A model generated the notes under the pieces. The model saw nothing but the letters and a program-made list of their open reading frames with translations, searched no databases and was not told where the DNA came from. From Salinibaculum litoreum (GTDB taxonomy: Archaea > Halobacteriota > Halobacteria > Halobacteriales > Haloarculaceae), in assembly GCA_009789175.1 (NCBI GenBank), contig CP046866.1, positions 1,488,001 through 1,552,000 on the forward strand: 64,000 bases of DNA. Direction: 5' to 3'. Position 1 is the first letter of the stretch. Every line of letters begins with the position of its first letter. Positions 59,879-64,000 of the stretch are shown here, in pieces. The position numbers and the translations under genes are program-made.

Positions 59879-62800
59879 ATGAGTTCTGAGTTGAGCGCGG
59901 ACGACCTGACACTGCCCATCAAGCGCACGGAAGGAAACACCCTCCAGGAACGACTGACTGACAACGCATATCACAACATTCTACCCGCCCGTTACCTGCG
60001 GAAAGACGCCGACGGGGACCTCATCGAGCAACAGGAGGACCTCTTCGAACGAGTCGCCAAAAACATCGCGCTAGCCGAGGCAGTCTTCGAGGCTCGCAAC
60101 GAGGACATCGACATCGAAGTCTCGCCCGACCAGCTCAAGCCCGACCACCCCCGCCGGGACGAACTCGCCGAGGAAGTCTTCGGGAAGGGAACGACCGCCG
60201 ACGCCGACGTGACAACCACGCTTTCGGAATACAACGTCAACAAGTTTGCCTACGAGACGGTCGTCCCCGAACTGCCGTCCGAGGTCCGCGGCCACGTCGA
60301 ATCGGTCGCCAGCGAGTTCCAGAGTCTGATGGAGAATCTCTCCTTTATGCCGAACTCGCCCACGCTGATGAACGCGGGCGACGAACTCCAGCAGCTCTCT
60401 GCCTGTTTCGTCGACTCGCCGGGCGACGACATCGACGACATCCACCAGACCGCAAAGGAGGCCGCACAGGTCTTCCAGAGCGGCGGTGGCATGGGGTATG
60501 CGTTCTGGAAGCTGCGCCCCTACGGTGACCCCGTCGGCTCCACCGGCGGCATCGCCTCGGGACCGATTACGTTCATGCGCACCTACGACCAGATGTGTGA
60601 GACCATCGCCCAGGGCGGTGCCCGCCGGGGTGCCCAGATGGGCGTCATGCGCGTCTCGCACCCGGACGTTATTCAGTTCATCCACGCCAAGAACAAGGAT
60701 GTCTCGCTGGCCCACACGCTGCGCCTGAACGACCCCGACGACTACACACACAACTCTTTCGCCGAGGCGCTGGAGGAGTCCCGCGAACTCATCGACGACG
60801 ACGGGAAGGTCCCCAAGCACCTCCGCAACGCCGTCGAGGGTCACCTCTCGAATTTCAACATCTCCGTGGGTATCACGGACGCCTTCATGGAGGCCGTCAA
60901 GGAGGACGAGGAGTTCACTTTCACCAACCCGCGGACCGGCGAACCCCACATCGCCACCGCACAGACGAAGGAACTGTACGAGATGTTCGACCTCGGCGAA
61001 CACGTCGAGGTCGGCGAAGTCCTCTCGGTTCCTGCCAACGAAATCTGGGAGCGTATCGTCCAGGGTGCACACGAGAACGGCGAGCCCGGCGTCATCTACC
61101 TCGAACGGGTCAACAAGGAGCACTCCTTCGACGTGGAGGAACACCCCGACCACCGCATTCTCGCCACCAACCCCTGTGGCGAACAGCCCCTTGAGGAGTA
61201 CGAGGCCTGTAACCTCGGCCACATCAACCTCTCGACGCTTGCAGCCGAGGACGCGCCGGACTGGCGTGTCTGGCAGGACGCTCACGCCGAGGAGTACGGC
61301 ACGCAGGAAGCCGCCATCGGTGCCTTCCTCGAAGAGGCAATCGACTGGGAGGAGTTCGACCGCCGCATCGAACTCGGGACGCGCTTCCTCGAAAACGTCG
61401 TCACGATGTCGGACTTCCCGGTCACGGAAATCGAGGAGAAGGTCCGGCAGATGCGGAAAATCGGACTGGGCATCATGGGACTGGCACAGCTGTACATCCA
61501 GCTGGGCATGAAATACGGCTCCGATGCAGCCAACGAGACGGCCCGTCAGCTGATGACCCACATCAACCACCAGTCCAAGTGGACGAGCCACGAACTCGCC
61601 ACCGAGCGCGGTGCCTTCGCCGAGTGGGACAACTCGAAATACGCCGACCCAACCGAGTACCGCGAGTGGTTCGAGAAACAGACCGGGCTGGATGCGTCGG
61701 ACTGGGAGGACGGCTTCCACATTCGCAACCACAACACCACCACGATTGCACCGACTGGCACCACGTCGATGGTCGGCAACACCACCGGCGGCTGTGAACC
61801 CATCTACAACGTCGCCTACTACAAGAACGTCTCCGACGACGTACAGGGCGACGAGATGCTGGTGGAGTTCGACGACTACTTCCTCCGCACACTGGAGGAA
61901 AACGACATCGACGTCGAGGCAGTCAAGAAGGAAGCCCAAGAGCAGATGGCCAACAACGCCTTCGACGGCGTGGACGGCCTGACGACGGTGCCCGATGCAG
62001 TCGGTGAGCTGTTCGTTACGACCGGCGACCTCTCCGCGAAGGAACACGCAGGCATCCAGACGGCCTGTCAGGAGGGTGTCGACTCCGCCATCTCGAAGAC
62101 GGTGAACGCGCCCAACGACTCGACCACCGAGGACGCCAAAGAGGTCTTCGAGTGGGTCTACGACCACGGCGGCAAAGGTGTCACCTACTACCGCGACGGC
62201 ACCCGCTCGAAGCAGGTGCTGACCACGCGGGCGGACAACACCGAGTTCGCCGACGAGGCCGAAGCCGCGGAGGCACTCGTCGAGCAGATCGAGGAGGTCT
62301 TCGGCGGCATCGAGGCCTTCGTCGAGAGCGAGGAAGTCGAGGCCGTACTCGACCAGCAGGTCTCGGAGATTCTGGGCAGCGTCGACGGCGACGCCGAGGA
62401 GTTCGCCCACAAGCAGTCACGGCCGGACGTGCTCCACGGCGTGACCCAGCGCATCGACACCGGCTACGGGAAGCTCTACGTCAACATCAACGAGGACCCC
62501 GAGGCCGACCGACCCTTCGAACTGTTCGCGAACATCGGCAACTCCGGTGGCTTCACCGCCTCCTTCACCGAGGCGCTGGCCAAGACCATCTCGACGGCCC
62601 TGCGTGCGGGCGTCGACCCCAGCGAGATTGCCGAGGAACTGCAGGGCATCCGCTCGCCGAAGGTCGCCTGGGACAAAGGCGAGCAGATTCAGTCCATCCC
62701 GGACGCTATCGGAACCGCGATGCGCCGGTATCTCGACGGCGATGTCGAGCGGGCCTACCCGCAACAGCAGACGCTCGAAGAGACGGCCGAGGAGGCCGAC

Positions 62801-63025
62801 GACGCTGCTGAGAGTGGACAGGCAGAACTGGGCGCGACGGAGCCCAAGTCCGACGGCGGCGCAGTCGCCTCAGACGGACCCGCCGACGCGGAAGCGACGA
62901 CCGGCGACCAGCAGGCGCTTATCGACGCCGGCGAGAATCCGGAGTGCCCCGACTGTGGGTCACTCTCGCTGTACTACTCCGAGGGCTGCAAGACCTGCGA
63001 GTCCTGTGGCTGGTCGGAGTGCTAA
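59879..63025 (+). CDS. nrdJ: Adenosylcobalamin-dependent (class II) ribonucleotide reductase
   Basis: A 1048-aa class II enzyme that reduces ribonucleotides to deoxyribonucleotides with coenzyme B12, requiring no oxygen. Active-site segments are LSACFVDSPGDDIDD (first redox cysteine), NPCGEQPLEEYEACNLGHINL (radical cysteine and Asn/Glu), and APTGTTSMVGNTTGGCEPIY. The C-terminus ends in a four-cysteine zinc-ribbon-like redox tail: CPDCG and CETCESCG. The C-terminal ~250 residues before it form the extra domain with VEQIEEVFGGIEAFVE and an acidic linker. No intein interrupts the gene. Confidence 0.95.
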   Translation: MSSELSADDLTLPIKRTEGNTLQERLTDNAYHNILPARYLRKDADGDLIEQQEDLFERVAKNIALAEAVFEARNEDIDIEVSPDQLKPDHPRRDELAEEVFGKGTTADADVTTTLSEYNVNKFAYETVVPELPSEVRGHVESVASEFQSLMENLSFMPNSPTLMNAGDELQQLSACFVDSPGDDIDDIHQTAKEAAQVFQSGGGMGYAFWKLRPYGDPVGSTGGIASGPITFMRTYDQMCETIAQGGARRGAQMGVMRVSHPDVIQFIHAKNKDVSLAHTLRLNDPDDYTHNSFAEALEESRELIDDDGKVPKHLRNAVEGHLSNFNISVGITDAFMEAVKEDEEFTFTNPRTGEPHIATAQTKELYEMFDLGEHVEVGEVLSVPANEIWERIVQGAHENGEPGVIYLERVNKEHSFDVEEHPDHRILATNPCGEQPLEEYEACNLGHINLSTLAAEDAPDWRVWQDAHAEEYGTQEAAIGAFLEEAIDWEEFDRRIELGTRFLENVVTMSDFPVTEIEEKVRQMRKIGLGIMGLAQLYIQLGMKYGSDAANETARQLMTHINHQSKWTSHELATERGAFAEWDNSKYADPTEYREWFEKQTGLDASDWEDGFHIRNHNTTTIAPTGTTSMVGNTTGGCEPIYNVAYYKNVSDDVQGDEMLVEFDDYFLRTLEENDIDVEAVKKEAQEQMANNAFDGVDGLTTVPDAVGELFVTTGDLSAKEHAGIQTACQEGVDSAISKTVNAPNDSTTEDAKEVFEWVYDHGGKGVTYYRDGTRSKQVLTTRADNTEFADEAEAAEALVEQIEEVFGGIEAFVESEEVEAVLDQQVSEILGSVDGDAEEFAHKQSRPDVLHGVTQRIDTGYGKLYVNINEDPEADRPFELFANIGNSGGFTASFTEALAKTISTALRAGVDPSEIAEELQGIRSPKVAWDKGEQIQSIPDAIGTAMRRYLDGDVERAYPQQQTLEETAEEADDAAESGQAELGATEPKSDGGAVASDGPADAEATTGDQQALIDAGENPECPDCGSLSLYYSEGCKTCESCGWSEC

Positions 63026-63031
63026 CGGGGA

Positions 63032-63682
63032 ATGGGAGCCACCGACAACGCACCCGCGCGTGACGGGGTTCGGTGGCTCGCAACAAGGCGTGTGACGCTC
63101 GGAGTCATCTCACTGCTCGTCGTCGTTTTTCTCTTCGAACTCGTCGTCTGGCAGCTGTACGGCGCGGTTGGTTGGCAGTATGTCTTTCTTGCCGACCTGG
63201 GGCCATCGCCGGGCTGGGTGATGGCACCGTTTTCCCACCGGAGCATCTCGCATCTGCTCACGACGATATCGGTCATCGTCATCTACGGCGGCCTCGTCGA
63301 GGGACAGGTGGACCCGGACAGCTACTTCGCGTTTTACGTACTCGCGGGCTATGCGAGTACGGTCGCACAGCTCGTGGCGTATCTCGATGGCGTCCCCGGG
63401 CTCGGGACTCTCGGTGCCAGCGGCGCAGCGCTTGGACTCGTGACGCTGTTCGCGACGACGACAGCCCTCGGTTACGCCCGTGACCCCACAGCGGTGGCCG
63501 ACGTAGAAGTTATCTTCGCGGTGACTGGCGGTGTCATCACAGCACTCGTCCTGACGAACGACTTCATCCCCGGTATCGTCTTCACGCCGGGGACGGCCCC
63601 GCTTGGCCACGCCGGCGGGATGGCTGCCGGGGTCTGCTATGGCTTGTGGCGAGCACAACAGGCAAGTACACAGCGGACCTGA
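63032..63682 (+). CDS. Rhomboid-family intramembrane serine protease
   Basis: A 216-aa membrane protein with about six helices. The catalytic Ser-His dyad is at Ser130 in GASGAALG and His193 in LGHAGGMAAG, the standard rhomboid motifs. The GG after the His favours dimer packing of the last helix. The Asn/HxxxN motif on helix 2 is replaced by FSHRSISHLLTTIS, carrying two histidines. It starts only 6 bp after the nrdJ stop, so read-through co-transcription is possible. The cleaved substrates are unknown. Confidence 0.83.
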   Translation: MGATDNAPARDGVRWLATRRVTLGVISLLVVVFLFELVVWQLYGAVGWQYVFLADLGPSPGWVMAPFSHRSISHLLTTISVIVIYGGLVEGQVDPDSYFAFYVLAGYASTVAQLVAYLDGVPGLGTLGASGAALGLVTLFATTTALGYARDPTAVADVEVIFAVTGGVITALVLTNDFIPGIVFTPGTAPLGHAGGMAAGVCYGLWRAQQASTQRT

Positions 63683-63690
63683 CCGACACC

Positions 63691-63810
63691 ATGGCCGAGG
63701 AGGGCGGACGACCGTGTCCGGCGTGCGACAGGCCGATGTACCGGCGCCACTGCAAGTACGTCTGCCCGGAACACGGCGTCGTCTTCGATTGCTCTGATAC
63801 CTTCTACTGA
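63691..63810 (+). CDS. 39-aa zinc-finger microprotein
   Basis: A very small protein: MAEEGGRPCPACDRPM then HCKYVCPEHGVVFDCSDTFY. It has a CPAC and a CPEH motif, with one more cysteine, giving a CXXC...CXXH zinc knuckle. Haloarchaea encode many such tiny zinc proteins. The ATG follows the rhomboid gene by 8 bp, so it is likely its third partner in the same transcript. Function unknown. Confidence 0.75.
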   Translation: MAEEGGRPCPACDRPMYRRHCKYVCPEHGVVFDCSDTFY

Positions 63811-63849
63811 CACACCATTTATGTGTCCAGGCGGGTTACCGCTCAGACA

Positions 63850-64000
63850 ATGAGTGCCGAGCGTGTCGGGGAGATTCGCGTCCTCGCTGTCGACGATAAC
63901 GCGGATCTTGTCGAGGTCGTCGGGGAGTTCCTGGAGCGGGAACACGACGCTATCTCGGTGCGAACCGCCACGAGCGGTGACGAAGCGCTCGACAAACTGA
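63850..64000 (+). CDS. Response-regulator receiver domain (3' truncated by window edge)
   Basis: The first 50 codons read IRVLAVDDNADLVEVVGEFLEREHD, a CheY-type receiver start with the acidic pair (VDDN) that binds Mg. The phosphoacceptor Asp would lie just past the window. In haloarchaea such receivers often precede PAS and kinase modules. The TATA-like TTTATG at 63828-63833 is 17-22 bp before the ATG, short for a standard promoter. Confidence 0.8.
   Translation, partial: MSAERVGEIRVLAVDDNADLVEVVGEFLEREHDAISVRTATSGDEALDKL

Noticed and set aside
60071-62410. 779-codon antisense open frame opposite nrdJ
   Set aside because: Long antisense frames arise from strong codon bias at high GC. The sequence is leucine/valine/arginine-rich without domain signature, and nrdJ is certain.
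1-64000. CRISPR array, rRNA operon, insertion sequence with transposase, or replication origin
   Set aside because: No regularly spaced repeats, no rRNA-like sequence, no transposase and no Orc1/Cdc6 gene was found on either strand.

Overview
The window is chromosomal DNA of a halophilic archaeon (class Halobacteria). The evidence is a high-GC, acidic-biased proteome, trp genes in the haloarchaeal order D-F-E-G, archaeal S8e, RadB and two-domain Cdc48, Tat-type (twin-arginine) lipoprotein signals, a PGF-CTERM anchor, an archaellin-type pilin signal, a ba3 oxidase, and TATA boxes about 25-30 bp before many start codons, which fits leaderless mRNAs. The genus cannot be fixed from the sequence alone.

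Layout. 0-4 kb: the C-terminal part of a histidine kinase, phosphoglycolate phosphatase, a membrane-anchored J protein, a small zinc protein and pyrF. 4.1-6.5 kb: an accessory patch with a palindromic cassette, two PIN-toxin/antitoxin pairs and non-coding DNA carrying a 29-nt dispersed repeat. 6.7-8.7 kb: housekeeping genes (HAD phosphatase, DUF2240, rps8e). 9.1-27.3 kb: a phosphate supercluster with a PPP phosphatase plus ppk, an AbrB-PhoU regulator, two complete Pst ABC transporters with two permeases far longer than usual, and two PhoU genes separated by a small island. 27.4-33.7 kb: a lipoprotein, radB, a probable RNase H-fold protein, larC, a UspA protein and a frameshifted Sua5/YrdC gene. 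33.8-40 kb: cdc48, an RND exporter, and a four-CBS protein with an extra C-terminal domain. 40.1-47.7 kb: ba3 oxidase divergent from a copper P-type ATPase and SafE-like protein that probably serve its assembly, then a half-size lycopene-cyclase-like protein. 47.8-50.7 kb: HTH/SRPBCC genes around three matching palindromes, and a Pit phosphate permease. 50.8-55.1 kb: surface proteins (a pilin-propeller fusion and a triplicated-domain PGF-CTERM protein) flanking a BolA/glutaredoxin pair. 55.3-59.5 kb: tRNA-Val and trpDFEG. 59.5-64 kb: a class II ribonucleotide reductase with a structured leader, a rhomboid, a 39-aa zinc microprotein, and a truncated response regulator.

How it fits together. 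Phosphate is the main theme: high-affinity uptake twice over, low-affinity Pit, polyphosphate synthesis and three PhoU-type regulators, with candidate cis-elements in front of the ppk operon and pstC2. A second module is copper-dependent respiration. No transposase, integrase, CRISPR array, rRNA or replication origin was seen.
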